Part shown: positions 1-14,200 of the stretch, piece by piece
Numbering within the stretch: position 1 is the first letter of the stretch
Layout: every line of letters begins with the position of its first letter
Source of the DNA: Bilabrum cf. latius
Taxonomy: Eukaryota; Bigyra: Bicosoecida; Bigyra; Bicosoecida
Direction: 5' to 3'
DNA: 64,000 bases
Assembly: GCA_965178125.1 (NCBI GenBank)
Contig: OZ237755.1
Coordinates: 682,001 to 746,000 of the forward strand
The notes under the pieces: generated by a model
The model's database searches: none
Seen by the model: only the letters and a program-made list of their open reading frames with translations
What the model was told of the DNA's origin: nothing
Program-made: the position numbers and the translations under genes

Positions 1-3000
1 GCCGTTTCCGTGGTGTAGACTTTCTTCACGATCGTCTGCTTCACTTGCTTGCCTGTCTTGGGGTCCTTCACCTTGATCTCCTCGGGCACTTCCTGCTGGG
101 CAAAGTACCTGGATTGCTCTGACTGTCGCAGCCTTGCGATGGACTGCACCACCAGCGAGGTGAATCCGCTGCGCACGTCCGGGTTGCTGACTCGGCCCCA
201 CGCGTCCGTCGCGTACTGGGTGCCCTGGGGATCCTCGCGAATCCTCCTGAGGAACCACGACCCCGCTGGCGAGAAGCGACCGAACAGTCGCCGCAGAGGA
301 CGGAAGAAGCCCCGCCCCTGCACCATGACGGTGGCGCTGCCGTGTACCAGCGCAAGCCGCGCAAATGCCGTGAGCCACTGGATGGTGCGCATGGCGTCGG
401 CCTGGTATACCAGCGCGACGGCACCGTCAGGCCGCTCTGCACCGGAGCCCGAAGAGGCGGCAGCACCAGTAGCGGCTGCTCCAGATGTCCTGGCCGGGTG
501 GTCGAACGGAAGCCCCGCAACGGCGTCGGGATCTTTCGCATCCCACGCGCGGAGTGAGAATGGGTCTGCCACGGCAGGCACAATGCCCTTGAGGCGCACG
601 GCAGCACGGGCCACCCGCACCATGAACCGGGCGAGGTTGGGATCGAACACCTGCCGCTGCACCATCTGCAGCTGGTTTTGCTCCGCGATCGCCTTGGAAA
701 GCATCGGCGAGGCGTGCCCCTCCCCGGTCTTTGGGTTGCTCGGCGCGAATGCTTCTTGCAGTGCAGTCTTAGTGCCATCAAGGCTGGCGTACTCCTTGGC
801 GTCGAGCTCCCTCGCCTTGAGCTCCTGCTCCGATGGCGTGTACTCCTTGCCCTGCTGCGCTGCTTCGATCGCCTTCTTGTTGACCTCGTCGTCCTCGCCC
901 TCCACCCTCTGGCGAACATTAAGGTGAGCGAACGACTTCCTCCTCTCATACACCAGCATGTAGGCGTTCTGGGAATTCTCCACCATCTCTTCGACGTACT
1001 TGCCATCCAGCCTCTGCCTCGTCTCTTTTCGTTTTCCGCCGAAGCACTCGTCTGGAATGCGGCTGGGATCGAACGGCGTCACGAGATTGTCGTTGAACTC
1101 CATCCACTCGCCTCTCCAGCTCTCCGCGCTGTCGTCGTCGGAGCTGCCACCGGCACCCGCTCCGCTGGCAGGCTGCCTAGGAGACGAGTCGCTTCCACCC
1201 TCCTCGCTGCCTGCGGCGACGACGGGCTCCTGCTTCTCGTCCTCCTCCTCGTCCTCCTCATCTGAGTCCGATTCGTCGTCATCGTCATCGTCCAGGTTCC
1301 CCTGCGTGGCAGCCATCAGCGCGCGCCGCAGCAGCTTTTGCCTCTCCTTTGCGGCCCGTTTCTTGCTCATGCCAGCGATCCCGCTCTTCTTCCTCTGCTC
1401 CGCCCTGAACTTGCTGCGGGCGCCCCTCTCACGGATGTACGAGTAGTAGTGCCCGCTGTCCGTAGTGCCCAGGTGCACGACAACGCCGACCAGATCGTAC
1501 TCGTAGTATTCCTGTGGCCTGCCCTCAGCCAAGCCCACGCCGTACGGCCGGGCGACCTTTGCGTCCTCTGCCAGTTCTTCAGGCGTTTTCTCTGCGCCTG
1601 AGCCCTCGCCTCCATCTCCGCCATCTGCTTCAGAAGCGTTGCCGGGAGCTTCCTTGTCGTCTTCGCGGTCTGCTTCCTTGGACTCTCCTGCGCCGGCACC
1701 CGCGGCCGCTGCATCTTCTGCGGTGGCCTTCGCCTTCTGCTGCATTTCGTTCTCCCATGCAACACCCTCGCGCGTGTAAGGCCACATGTCGAGCTGCTCC
1801 GGGAACTCGAAGCGGTCGTTCACCTTGATCGTCTCAAAGGTCGTGTAGTCCAGATCGAACCGCTTGAGGTGCAGCACCATCGTGTCGGGCAGCTGCGACA
1901 CGCAGCTTCGCTTGAGCACGGTCGTCTGCTCGGACTCGCCACCCTCCTCCTCTTCCCAGCGATACCCCTCCACCGGGTCACCTGCAGCAAGGCCGCCCAG
2001 CGACTCCAGCAGCGAGTTCTTTCCCCTCACCTCGCACTGGATGCACACCCAATCCTCTTCGCTCCGCCATTTCACCTTGCCCTTGCCATCCTGCCTGGAC
2101 AGGGCGCTGATCGACCTGCCCCTGATGGTGGAATCGAGGATTCGCCGCTGGGGCAGCCCAGCTAGAGACGAGTCGAGCCTCTCGCAGAGCAGACCGAGGA
2201 ACTCCTGCGCGTCCTGCTGGATAAAGGCCTTTGTGGGCTTGCCTGCGCGGTCCTTAAATCCCTTGAGCCACTGGGTCGGGTCGTAGCACTGGGTGTTTGC
2301 GCGATCGAGGAAGCCGAACATGCGCTGCAGCTGGCAAAGCATGTCCTCCTTCGCCTTTGAGCCGATCTTATCCTTGGGAACTCCTCCCTGTTCTACCTTG
2401 GCCTGCGCCTCCTCGATCTGCTGCAGCAGCTCCGGGGGCTCCTTGCCCTCCTCCGGCTCCTCCACGTCGTTGGCCTTGGCCCAAGCACGCTTGGCACGGA
2501 TGGCAGCCACGCGCTTCATGGCGTCCACCTGCTTGCGAGCCAGTACACCTTCAGCATCGGCTGCCAGGACACCAAGCCTCAGTCGCTCCACGTTAAAGAA
2601 CTGCTGCAGAAGGGCGATCATGTAGCAGATGCAGCCCAGGTTCTTGATACCCAGGTGGCCCGTGGCGCTCCTCTGGTTCCGCATGGGATCGAACCGGAAC
2701 GAGCGTGTGACCTGATCCGGTCTCCAGGGAACAATGCTGGCCCCCTTATTCGCGTCCGAGTCGGACTCTTTGTCCGCGGAGCTCTCTCGCCACATGAAGT
2801 CGCGTACCTGAAGGAACACCCTCCGGGCATGGACGCAATCCGCCGGGGCGTTAGGTCCGAACAATGTCGCGATGAGTGCGTATGCCGATCGCCTCGTCAC
2901 GGGCTTCTTGCACCACGGGGCTGACTGCTCCGACTGCTTCTCGGACTGCTCTGGCGAGGACGACCCTGCCCCGGATGCCGCTCCAGAGCTATCGTGCCCG

Positions 3001-6000
3001 ACGGACGAAGAGAAGAGACCTCGGGTCAGCAGCAGCGTGGAGATGTCAGCCCCGCCGTCCCCAGCCGACTTGGCAAGCCACAGGCGAGCAGTCTCGCTGG
3101 ACTCCGCGGCAGCCGCCAGCAGCTGCAGCGCACTGCACAGCTTCCCGTCCTGGTTGCCCTGCACCCAGTCCTCGGTACTGGGCCCGGACAGTGCCTGCCT
3201 GACCTCGTGCGCCGCTGCCTTGAGCTCTGGAACGAGCCAAGGGAGCACCCTGGCGGCATCGACGGGGAAGTACGGCCCTCCGTGCTCCGGGGCAGACAGG
3301 GATTCTTTCCTTACCGTGGCTTCGGCGGTTGCTGACGGGACCGGCTCAGGCAGTGGCTCGACACTATCGCCGTAGTCCACCGCGTCTCCCTTGCCTTGGT
3401 TCTCCCTGTACCTCTCCTCTCTCTCGATGGCATCGATTTCCTTGAGAGAGTCTCCGCCCTCCGGGCCTTGCCCGCTCACCGTGCGGAGAAGGGAGGCCAC
3501 AGCATCCAGGTACTCTCCGCAAAACTGGCTTGCCTTAGTGCTGCAAGCTAGCTTCAATGGCCGAGCTAAGGAGATCGCGCCAGCAGCCTCCTTCCCCTCG
3601 GCAGAGTCTTCCGCAACGCTTCGCCTTGGTCGATTGCGAACGAACAAGGACACCAGCGCGTGCTCAGGAACGTGAGATGCCGCCATCGCGTCAGCGCATT
3701 TGTCCTAGTCCCCTGCAGCGGATCGCACAGCCATGTAGGCCTCAATCTTGCCGCCAGCCTGTCGCCGGACCACGCGCGCTGTCTCCACAAGCACCACAGG
3801 GATGCAGGAACAGGCCTCGCGAATAGGAGTCCAGCGTCTGTTATCGCCGTGAAGCAGGGCAGAGCCTACGAGAGCCTCCGCCAGGGTGCAGGGCTGGCTG
3901 CCTGCTGCGCACTCTGCTGGACTCTCCGCAGGTACCGCGCCAACTGCAGCGGTCCAGGCACCGGGGCAGGCCCCCAGGAGCACAGGGAGGCAGTTGGCAG
4001 CATGCAATGCACTGCTGCGCCAAGCCGAGCTCATGGCTTGCCCCTCGATTCCCGACTCCCGTTTAAGGCAGACGGCTCTCCATAGCATTGCCACCATAGG
4101 GCCAGCGAGCTGGGACCAATCAAGTGTCGATCCATCGCCTACAAAGGCAGCTTGCGCGGCGGAGGCAGTCGCCAGGTCCAGCGATCCAGATCCGGCGGCC
4201 TGCTGTGCGGCAGCCTGCTAAGCAGGGAGGATACTCTCTGCTTCAGATGTGACCGACTCGCGATTCGGCCAACGAGCCGCAGCTGCAGCTACGGCCCACG
4301 GACCCAAGCTCCTGACGAACTCCACCTCCAAGCCAAGCTCCTGCAGGTGCAGCGAGACGTCCTCGGGGGCAAGCGGGCATGCCGACTCGGAGGGCTCGGC
4401 CTCCGGGTAGCGCTTCAACCACGTGTAGTCGCTGCTATTCATGACGGCGGCGCCCTCAAGCGCCGATTCCTCGGGGTCACTGCCGTCCACCATACTGGCT
4501 GCCGCGGCATCCGCCAACCTTGGGGAGCAGCAGGGCGGAGGATCGGATTTGGCGATGCTGTAGAGAGACTGCTGCTGCAGCATCATCGAACGCACCCCAA
4601 GTGCCGTGGGGAGGATGGGCAAAACGGCACCGCACCAAATTGACTGCAGTAGTTGAAGGCACTCCGCAGCGGCCACGCTGGCTGCCCAGCATCCAGGCGA
4701 AGCGCGCCACGACCCCGGCTCACCCTGCCACTCGGCCCCTTCTTTCGCCGTGGCAGGTGAGCCTGGCATCGCGACTGCAGCTTCCTCGGGAGCGCGCGTG
4801 CTGCCGTACGCTGCGGACCCAGCGGCCGCTTTGAAGGCCTTGATAAGATGAGATACCCCCACTCCGCCCGCGTAAAACTTGCGGCGCCAGCGGATCCGTT
4901 CGCCCTCCTCGGCTTGGGCATCAAGCTCGTGCGCCCTGCACCCGTCTGCGCTCTAAGACGCCGACAGCTCCAATGTGGAATTGATGCGGACGCGGAATCT
5001 GCACCTCGACGCTGCCCACTGCGCGAGCCTAGCCTATGGCGTCAGCATCTTTCGGAGAGCCAAGACTCCGTACAGCAATCTGGCAGGAGAATCGGTCGGC
5101 AAGATCGCCTCCATGTCTTCGGTCGTGAGTGGCTCCTCGAGGGCGCTCATCGCAGCCAATCCAGCGGTCTCCGAGGGCACCCCGATTGAGCCCTCGGGCA
5201 GCAATGCCACGCAATGAGCACCCTCCCTCGAGCCAGCCTAGCGCCGCAACAGGTACAAAGCCATGTCGTCGCGGGCAGCTGCTAGGCCTGACGCAATGTT
5301 CGGGTTGTCTGCCGTGGTGTACATCTGGTAGGCCGAGGGCTCCGGGTTCTGAGGCTCCAGCGACCTGTCGAAAGTGCGGAGCTCAGGCGGCACCGAGGCA
5401 GTCGCGGACAGCTGCCGAACCTTGGCCTCGATGTCTGGCTCTGTCGGGCACCTGCTCAGGATCGTCCACAGCGATTGCAGGGTGGCTGCGGGCAGCGGCA
5501 GGCACGGCGACCGTCCCTTGACATCCGAGGCGGCATCGAGCGCCTCGAGCAGCACAGAGTGGGCTGATGACCACCTGGACAAAAGCGCGGGAGCAAGCGT
5601 GTTGACTGCTCGCGGCTCGACCGGATCATCCTGCGCCTTAAGAGCCCGCAAGAGAAGAGTCTAGGTGTAGCCCAGGTTCGGCACAAGGTGCACCGGCTGG
5701 CCTTCCGTGCTGCTGTCTACCTTCGTGCCGTCCTAGAACTGGAATATCGCCGTGAACGGGTCTGCTCCAACGGCGGCGCAAAGCTCCAGCTTGACGTCAG
5801 CGAGAGACTCGTACGGCTGGATCGTCACGTTGCACGCCTTGTGCCTCTTGATCTTGGGCGGAGACTTGGAGCCAGGTGACTGGACCGCTGCTCCCGAGCC
5901 ACTTGCTGCAGCAGCAGCTCCATCGTCTGTTGTTGGGTCGGTCACGATGGCGTTTACAGAGATGCGGACAGCGTTGCCAAGGTTTAAGTCGCTGTAACTG

Positions 6001-9000
6001 GCCCACCCCACCATTGCGTCGGGCGCGTGCATGCCAAGCCTGCCCACTGCGGCAGCGCTGTCACCACTCACCAGAGATAGAAGCGTGCGGACTGCACGAG
6101 ACGCGAGCTCGGCGCAGCGCTTCTGCACGTACGCAGGCTCGCTGCCTTCTGCAGGCAAGCCGGCCTGGGTAAAATCGGCTTCTGCCGGCTGCTCGTCTTC
6201 ATCTGCGCCTGCGCCACCACCGGCACCAGAGGCTGCTTCATCGATGATCGAGCCGGTGCTGCTGGCCCGCGGCATGTCTCCGATGGAGGGCAGCCTGCGA
6301 AGACTCGTGGCAGCCTCCGGTGGCACCTCCAGGCGGGCTCGCGCCACGGCTGTGCGGATGGCAGCAACAGCACGCTTCAGGTAGCCCGCCATCATGTTGG
6401 CCCTCTGCTTCTTGGCATCGCCCTGCAGCTGGTGCAGCAGCGAGGCTAGCTTTTCAGCCGCGTGAGTGGAGGCCGTCTCGTCTTGTCCCCCGAGAGCGAT
6501 GCGCCAGAACGCGCCCTCGCCGACGAGGCCCGAGTCGTGCTCACCTACCTTCTGCACGGTGAACGAATTGGCTGAGCAGTGGAGCCTGCCCTCGTAGTGG
6601 TTCACGTAAAGGAACGCGCGGTTCAAGCACGCCTGCAGCTGAAGCCACAAAAAGCTCATCGGCTCCTTCCAGCGCTTCCGCAGACCTGATACATCGTCCT
6701 CGTCACACAAATCAGAGGGATCGTCAGAGACCCACGGACCCTCCAGGTGCTCTGTGAGAAGCCTGACAATGCATTCTCCAAACACGACGGGGTATCCTCC
6801 CTTGCTTCGCAGCTTGGCCGCGACGGCTGCAGAGCTACCGCGCCGATCAGTGCCCAGGAATTCGGATTCGATGCGCACTCTCTCCTCTGGGTCCATCTTT
6901 CCCAGGGGCGCCAGCTTCTTCTTCTTCTTCTTCTTGATCTTCTAGTCCGAATCACCAGCACCTGCCGCATCCTCGACGCTCTCTTTCATCACCATGGCAA
7001 GCTCGCGCTGGGCATGGACGTGGATGGATTCCTCGCGGAACAGGGAGGAGATGCAGTTCGCAAACCACTCCAGCAAGCGCGCTCGTTCGCCTGGCGTGCT
7101 GCCCTCAGTGGCAAGCAGCTCCCACATCGCATCCACATCGGACGGCTGGAGCAGCAACGGGCCACACTTGTGCAGGCAGCCGCCCAGCAGCGACATGCGG
7201 CTAGCTACACCGGCCAGATAGCAACCTGGCCTAGTGATCCCCGAGCTGTAGGAAGTTGCCTCCGATGACGCGGCCTTGACCCTGCGAGTGGTCGCTGACG
7301 CCGGGTCAGGGGAGCCGGCTGGCGGCCTGCATCCCAGAAGGGGGGCGGGGGGCTCCGCGGGCTCGTCCACCAGCGCTGTGTCCAGAGCCGCGCTCCGCAA
7401 GGGGGTGCATTTGCGAGCATCCTCCCTGAAATTAGCGAGCTCCTGCAGCCACACGGTTGCGATCTTGCCGTCGCCTAGCAGGTCTAGCAGGAGCCTGTCG
7501 GCGTCATCCTGCTCACTCATCACGACATTCCCGTCTTCGTCCTTCACGACGGGCTGCAGCAACCGGATGGCATCCACGCAGGCAATGAACACCTTGCGCA
7601 TGGAGTTGGTGGCGTAACCGTTGGACAGGGCGGCCCACGCATCGCGAGCAATACCAGGGAGCACTGGCCCGAGATGCGTCCGAACGATGACAGACTCAGC
7701 ATGACTGCGTGCCGACTCAGATACCTCAGTCGGCAGCATGTCGTTGGCCTGGGACCCGAGATCCTTCGCGGCCTCCTCAGCTGCGGCAAAGGCTGAGCTC
7801 TCGCTGGCTGCGGCCTTGCCGTTTACCATGCCCGAGCACCGCGATGCCGCCTCGACAGCTCCAGCCAGCCAGGCGCATATCCTCACGCGGCTGAGATCGG
7901 TCACCCTGTCGCCCTCCGCGCCCTCTTCCATAGCCCAGGTGGTGGCGTCCTTAGCGGCAGTCACTCCAGCAGCTAGCACACGTGCTCGCCAGGCTGCCAG
8001 CGACACAGGCGAGGCGCATGCGAGCATGATTTGCAGGGCGGCGCACCTCACCCTTGCGCATTCCGCATCATCAGAGCCCACATCGATGTCCACGGCATCA
8101 GGGCTAAAGTAGGACACGGCCCGAGCGCCCGCCTCGATGTCGCCTTCAGTGGTTTCTATAGTGAGAGGCATGATTGTCTTCGCCGCGAGTTCAGCGCCCT
8201 GCAGCTCAGACGGGTCCCAGCCCTCAAGCTTCACAAATTCGGCCTGGCTGGGCATTGGCGCGGCAGCGCCCTCGCCGTCCGAGGTGCCAGCGCCAGAAGA
8301 CGCCTCGAAGGAAGGTTCGTCGGGCTGGCCATCAGGGAACAACGCGCCGCTCTGCAGAGGCAGCACCTTGAACCACGCCTGCTCGGCCTCCCCGGCGTCC
8401 ATGCCGGCCAAACGGCACCACTTGTCTGCGGGCTTGAGGTCACCGGCCAGGCAACGGAGCAGACCCAGAGCACCGCTGCACCATGACTCCTGCGGCAGGA
8501 CCATGAGCCAGCCAAGCAGCAGCTTGCGCTGACGCGGGAGAGCGTACGCCGCGACTGCGTTCAGGGCCTGCCAAGCAGTCTCGCCAAGCCCCACCTTAGT
8601 GCCTGCAGTGCTGGCAACTTGCCATACCAACGCTAGCTGGCTGTCGGGCAGCTGCCCATGAGCCGCGAGCCAGCACATGGCGTGGCCGGCCTGGTCCCAC
8701 AGCGAGTTGTGCCGCCGCAATTCGAAGGCATCACGGACCACGTCAAGTCCGCGCAGCCACCCAGCCAGCCTAGTCGAGTCTAGCCACGCGGCTGCTTCTC
8801 TGACCAAATATGCCCCCTTGGGACCTCTCCGGATGTGCCTGTTCTGCAGCTGTGCACCAGCGGGTAGGGCAGCTCTATAGGATGCCCCAGGTGCGTGGCC
8901 CACAGTCTGGATCAGCTGATTCAAGGCTAGCTGCCCCGCCAGCCTCGAGGGAAGCGAATCGCTTCGGATGGCCTGCTTGATCAGAGCCATCCGTGCAGGC

Positions 9001-10974
9001 TCATGGAAACGAGCAGCTGCTGCCTCCGGCATGCTGCGGCGCAGGGCGTGCCGGAGGTACCTCCAGATGTTTATGATGTTGTTGTGCCGGAGCTCCCTCA
9101 CGTCTCGGCGGCGAATGCGCCTGCAGCACTCGCACAATTGGATGGCGCAGGTCCTGATCCACTCCGAGCTCGTGTTCCAAGACGAGAACTCGCTCGCCTT
9201 CATCAGCATCAGAGAGGCCACCTCGATCATCAGAAGGCTGAGCAGACCGTCTTCTTTGTCCTCCTCTTTGGCTTTCTCCGTCTTGCCCGAGTCTCCCGGT
9301 GCATCCCCCGCCCCACTGCTGGGCTCGGCTGCCTGATCGGAGCCGAGGTCTTCCTCCTCAATTGCCAGCTGTTTCGCTCTCTCAGCAGCGGAGCGCAGTC
9401 TTCCCTGGATGGCAAACATGGTGGGCATCTCTTCGTCTTCTACGTCCTCTTTTCCGGAATCCACTAGCACCTTGTACTTTAGGAACCTCACGAACGTCTG
9501 CGACTGGGCTGTGCTGCACCACTGCCCGTACGGCCTATGAGTAATCGACATGAGCTTTCCCGTCTCCGTCTGCTTCTCCAGCATACTGAGGTCTTCTCTG
9601 GCCCATCCCAGCGACACGGGGTCAATGTAACCATCGGGAACTGCCGCGGCCTCCACCTCGTCCCCGTAGTAATTGCGGACATGTGCATCGGTGATCATCC
9701 GGGGCCTGACGATGTACGGCGAGCCCCTCGCCACGGTCCAATCATGGCTAGTGGGATGCCCAATGAAGTGGATCCCAAGCTTGTCGCCGTTGCTCGGCTC
9801 GGGGTTCTGCTCCTGCTCATCGTGACCCCCGCGCGCCGCGGCGTCGTCGTCAGCCTGTGCGCTGGTATCAAACTCGACAGAGGTAACCACAGCCAGGCGG
9901 AACGAGTTGTTCGAGTGGTGCTGGCAGTCCAGAATCGACCCAACTCGCAGGCTGTTCCTCCATTCTTCGCCAGCAAGCAGCGGCTCGTTTTCCTCGTCTG
10001 CCAAACCGGAGGCATCCGCGCTCTTGATCATCATCACCTTTCGCTGCCACTCGGCGCCCATGCCGACCGGAGCAATGTACTCGGGAGTATTGGTCAGCTC
10101 TGTAGTTTTATCTCCCTCGCCCAAGAGTACGGAGACTTTGTATCCGCCGGCGTCGACTGCGATAAGGAAGGCGGGCTGCCACGCGCCCGACTTGAGCAGC
10201 ACGTCAACCCGCGCATTGCCCTTGGCACCCTCCTTGTCGAAGAGCTATTGCGCCCAGTTGTACTCGATCGCGGGCGCGAAGCCTCGGTTCAGGGCGTCGC
10301 GCTCGCCGTCGAGCATCATGTGGCCGAACGAGCCGTACGCTCTTGCGGAGCCCTCGCCGCCCACAAGATACGCAATGATGCTCGCCTGCTTGACGTTGCC
10401 TGTGGCCCACCCTCGCGCAGCAATGCGAGCGTATGATGTCAACATCTTGCGCATGTTTTCCTCCATGTTTGGGTCCTGCAAATCCACTTTGGTGTTGCAA
10501 ACGGCGGGTGCCAGCTTAGCTGCGCCCTCATGGCAATACCAGTCGTATATTTTCTGGAACGTTTCCTTGCCATACTCTTGCTTCCCTGTGACAGGGTCTT
10601 TTGCCCAGATGGGCTCGTCCCGATCAGCTTCACGTACGAATCTGTCCCATCCCACAAGGTTCGCGATGCCTCGAGCACCTTTCCCTGCTGTGAAGGCATC
10701 TTCTGCGGAACAAATCGATTCGGGGGGGAACAGAGTCAATGGCAGTGCTGCTTGTTTTCACTTTATACAAAACTGGCGATCTCTGCAGGGTGGTGCCGCG
10801 GGAGTGCACACTCTGGGCAGGATCGCGATGCTGGTGCTACAGCACCCGGGCAGCATGCCATCGCACAACAATAAGACTTAGGGACTCACTTGCAATCAAA
10901 TCAGCATATATATAGTCTATGTTTCGGGTGAACTTCTCGAAGCAGTTTTGGTTGATCTGCTCAGGGCCTGCCAT
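1..10974 (-). CDS. Giant USP-family deubiquitinase (USP9X/USP34-like), 3' end outside window
   Basis: Cysteine protease that removes ubiquitin from proteins. The model joins exon 10974-10890 (ATG at 10974) to one open frame from 10702 down to the window edge, about 3,595 codons. The catalytic Cys box reads NLGCICYM (Cys near residue 2721, codon 2625-2627), followed by QQDAQEFLGLL, a His box DSGHYYSYI (His near residue 3113, codon 1449-1451) and FNDNLVTPFDP. Before these, around residues 300-400, is an MBT/Tudor-like stretch (VGSILDCQH), then long helical repeats as in USP9X and USP34. The Cys box is odd: families usually have G-N/A-T-C-Y-M-N-S, here C-I-C-Y-M-I-A; the oxyanion Asn is kept. 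Nine in-frame TAG codons lie at 10245, 6942, 5733, 5661, 5238, 5034, 4953, 4218 and 3705, none inside the catalytic domain. Family call is firm; the exact orthologue is inferred. Confidence 0.88.
10703..10889 (-). other. Intron 1 of the USP gene (187 nt, phase 1)
   Basis: The donor GTGAGT follows codon 28 plus one base; the acceptor is CCGCAG. Splicing joins two frames that are otherwise out of register and removes an upstream in-frame break. Confidence 0.75.
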
Positions 10975-11299
10975 CGGATTCCAATGCTGCAAGAACGTCC
11001 GAGCAACACAAACAATATCTCCTCTGAGACAACAGCTGGCTTAGTACCCCGATGTATTGCTGCAATACGTGTGATTAAATTCTAGATTTTATGTGAAATC
11101 CGACCAACAAGTATTTGCCGCCGAGAATTCGAGCTTCCTTCAAGTGTCCGAGTTTATAAAGTCTGATTTGATCGAATTTACACATTACTTTGTTTTGTTC
11201 GGAGCCAAAATGCTGCAACTCTCTGTGAACCTTTGATCGTGCCCTTTCAAGCATAGCACCATTGAAAACTTGCAGTATCGTGTGACATCGACGGTAATT
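10975..11299. promoter_or_regulatory. Divergent spacer between the USP gene and the 1,090-aa gene
   Basis: This 325-bp AT-richer stretch separates two ATG codons pointing away from each other, so it should hold both promoters and 5' leaders. A TATA-like TTTATAAA lies at 11153-11160 on the + strand, about 140 bases before the + start. No other motif is convincing. Confidence 0.4.
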
Positions 11300-14200
11300 A
11301 TGATTGCACGAAGATCTGCTGGTTATACTAAGGGTTTATCAATAGTTGAACGCCTTTCTCTTTTGAGACCTGCAAGACAGCAACTGCTGCGAACGCTTCG
11401 CAGAATGCCAGCCCGCGCTATCGAGTGTGCACATTCACACCAATCTGGTAAATCATATATTTCCACTATGGGCATGCAGAAGAGCAGCAATATTAGTATT
11501 TTGAACGCCAGGCAGCTGTTGTCTACAACGCTGCGGTGCACCCGAAACGTTTGGCAATCCCCATCGCGTGACTTCGCGTCTGGTTTTTCTCGGCGCGCAC
11601 ACGATAGCAACATAATTGGTGATGCCCACGTTGAAGACGCTCTGGTGGTTCTTTCTCGAGTTGCGTAGTGTAAATGTAAATCCCTGGATTTGCTGCAGTC
11701 TGGTAGGATCAGTGCCGCAGCCAGAGATTCTTCCGATAGCCGCAGTGGACACGAGTATTTGCACAATAGGTGGGAATCTCAGCATCTGTTTTCGATTCGA
11801 CAAGTGGTCGCAAAGCACGAAGTTCTTGGGCAGGGCGCTGCGCCGTCTCTTGCCTACGAAGAAGGAATCGATCGGGTCTCTGACCTGGTCGGAGATAGCG
11901 CAAGTGTATTGCTTCAAAATATGAATCGCCGGCTGCAAAGAGACGGTCGAGGCGGATCGGCCGCCACTGTGCGGGACCTCTGCCGCATAGGGACGCACCC
12001 GCCGACCAGTGCCTCCGGCAAGCAAACCAAGGACCGGGCCCGCGCCCAGCCGAAAGAATCAATGGGCGCATCTCAGCGCAGCGACTCGGTACTGCAGGCT
12101 AGTCACGCCGCGGTTTGCCTCGAAGTGGCCCTGGAGGACGCCATGGAGCGCCATAGGACGAGGAGAGACGGCAGAGTGGCTCGCTGGGGACCGGCATACA
12201 GGTCTAGAGCCACAAGCACAGGCGAACACTTGGCAGAAGCAAAGGAAATTTCCGACGCGATGTTCGATTCAGCATAGGTGGGTGTCCTTGGCCACTTACC
12301 GGCAGTGGTGCTCGGCGACAGGGCGGCAGCCGAGCTCGACAGCCTGCTCGGCGCGATCGAGGAAAAGCGCGGTGTCGTGGACGACGACGACGGTCTGGCA
12401 GACGTACTGCAGCAAGCATTGCGCGCTGTGGCACGGGCGATGGGTGCGACCGCGATGGCCTCGGGAACAGGCAGCTATAGGCTTGTCCAGGTGCTCAAGA
12501 GGATCATCGTAGCAGCATTCGATCGCGGCGTGCAGCTTCCATTGGAGTCGCTCGCAACAACTTGCGTATCTTTGTGTGCAATGTCGCACGCCCGTCCCAT
12601 TGCTTTCTTGCTTGCAGCGATAGTGCAGTCATTGGAGCGTGCCACCTATGGAGCAGACACTGTATCCGGTACCACACGCCGCACGTCTCAGTCTGCACGA
12701 CCGGGGGCGATACCTGAGCTGTTGTCAATTCCGAAAGGCACATCTGTAGAGGACTGGGCGCTCCTTCATGCAAGTTGTGGACGGGCCCTGATCGAAATGG
12801 CTGTCTCTTTCTCGGGATCGCTGTCGGAGAACGTCGCCGAGGTCCGGCTCGAGAGGCGGGACCAGCAGCCGACCAAGCCGATCGACGTGAAGCCAGTGAC
12901 GGCAGACTACCCGGAGAAGTTTCCTCGTTCCTACAAGCTTCCGCCTTACATCTAGAACGTACGGCACGACCCGAACACCCGCGCGCCAATGAGCGTCGAA
13001 TGGTCGCTGCGGGCGGCCACCGAGCTTTTGAAGCGAGCATCGACGCTAGCAGAGTCTACTCGGAGACCACCGAGTCCAGGAGGCCCGTTCATCCGAGAGC
13101 TGACGCTCGGGCTGGAGATGCTGCATGCAGTGCATGGAGGCGGGAGGCACAGCCCCCTCAAGACCGAATTCGGCTGGCTGGCAAGGCCGGATGTGCGGGC
13201 AGGAGCCGATGAATCAGCGTCGTACCGAAACAGGTTGCATTCCCACCCGCTGGCCTACCCGGTGGCTTGGGCGGCAAACCAGTCCACGACGTATTGCTCT
13301 GGTCCGTAGAGTGACTGTTGCCAAGGCTGCGTACCATCTGGAAAGACAGCCTACGGAGAGCCAAGCGCTGCCTCTACCCAAGGCAGCGATGACGTAGCAT
13401 CAGGCCGGGATGTGAACCCAGGACCTGAACTCAGCCACCCTCCCCGAGCGCTCGCGCGCGCAGTGAGCACGACGTTTACTAGTACGGCCTGGGGCACGCA
13501 GCCGTCTACCTGGACCCGGCTCGACTCCTTAGTGTGGGAAGGAGAGGATGTTGAAGGCCATTGGGACGGGTTCCTGACCGAGCAAGACCAGGAGCTGTAC
13601 ATTGATATGGCGAGGAGCGGAAAGTTGCCGTTCCCAGGGCCCCTTGTCGTTGGAAGAGCAACTGGGCTGCAGGTTGGTATCGATCCGAGAACTGGTGCCG
13701 CTCTGGATGTCAGGACGAGCATGCCTCCACCTGTGCGCGCCGATCTCATGTGGCACGGCCTGCAGGTTGGGGTGCTGCTGAGCGGCTCTTGCAGGCGCGG
13801 CGTCGCGCTGCTTCGCCTCTAGCAAGATGAGGCGTCTGATGCCGAGCTTGAGTCTGAGCTGCTTCGCGGCTTCTCGTGCCCTTCCAGTGCAGATGATCCA
13901 ATGTCACATCTACTGTCTGTGGATCGGTTGGCAAGGGAGCAGCTCGACGCCGGCGGCACGCTTGCTGTGTATGCGCGCGATGGAACTGTGATCCCAGGCG
14001 ATTCTGATGGAGCCTCATCCTATGGATTCGAGTAGCTGTCTCTGGCGTCCTAGAAGCGGACCGTGCGATCCAGGGCCTTGCAGGCGATCGCAGCTCGCCG
14101 CGGGATCGCTCTCCTCATCGCCAAGGTGCAGGACCAGACCATGGGCATGGATCTCGACCAGGGCTTTCACGTCAAGCTGGAAGTGGGGCGCAGACAAGGA

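Noticed and set aside
1-3700. Several + strand frames of 100-290 codons
   Set aside because: They lie opposite the USP catalytic region, whose minus-strand frame has the conserved Cys and His boxes.
12273-12305. A mini-intron around TAG 12275 (GTGGGT...CGGCAG)
   Set aside because: Only about 28 bases long, shorter than any intron here (95-187), and the frame is already open when TAG is sense.
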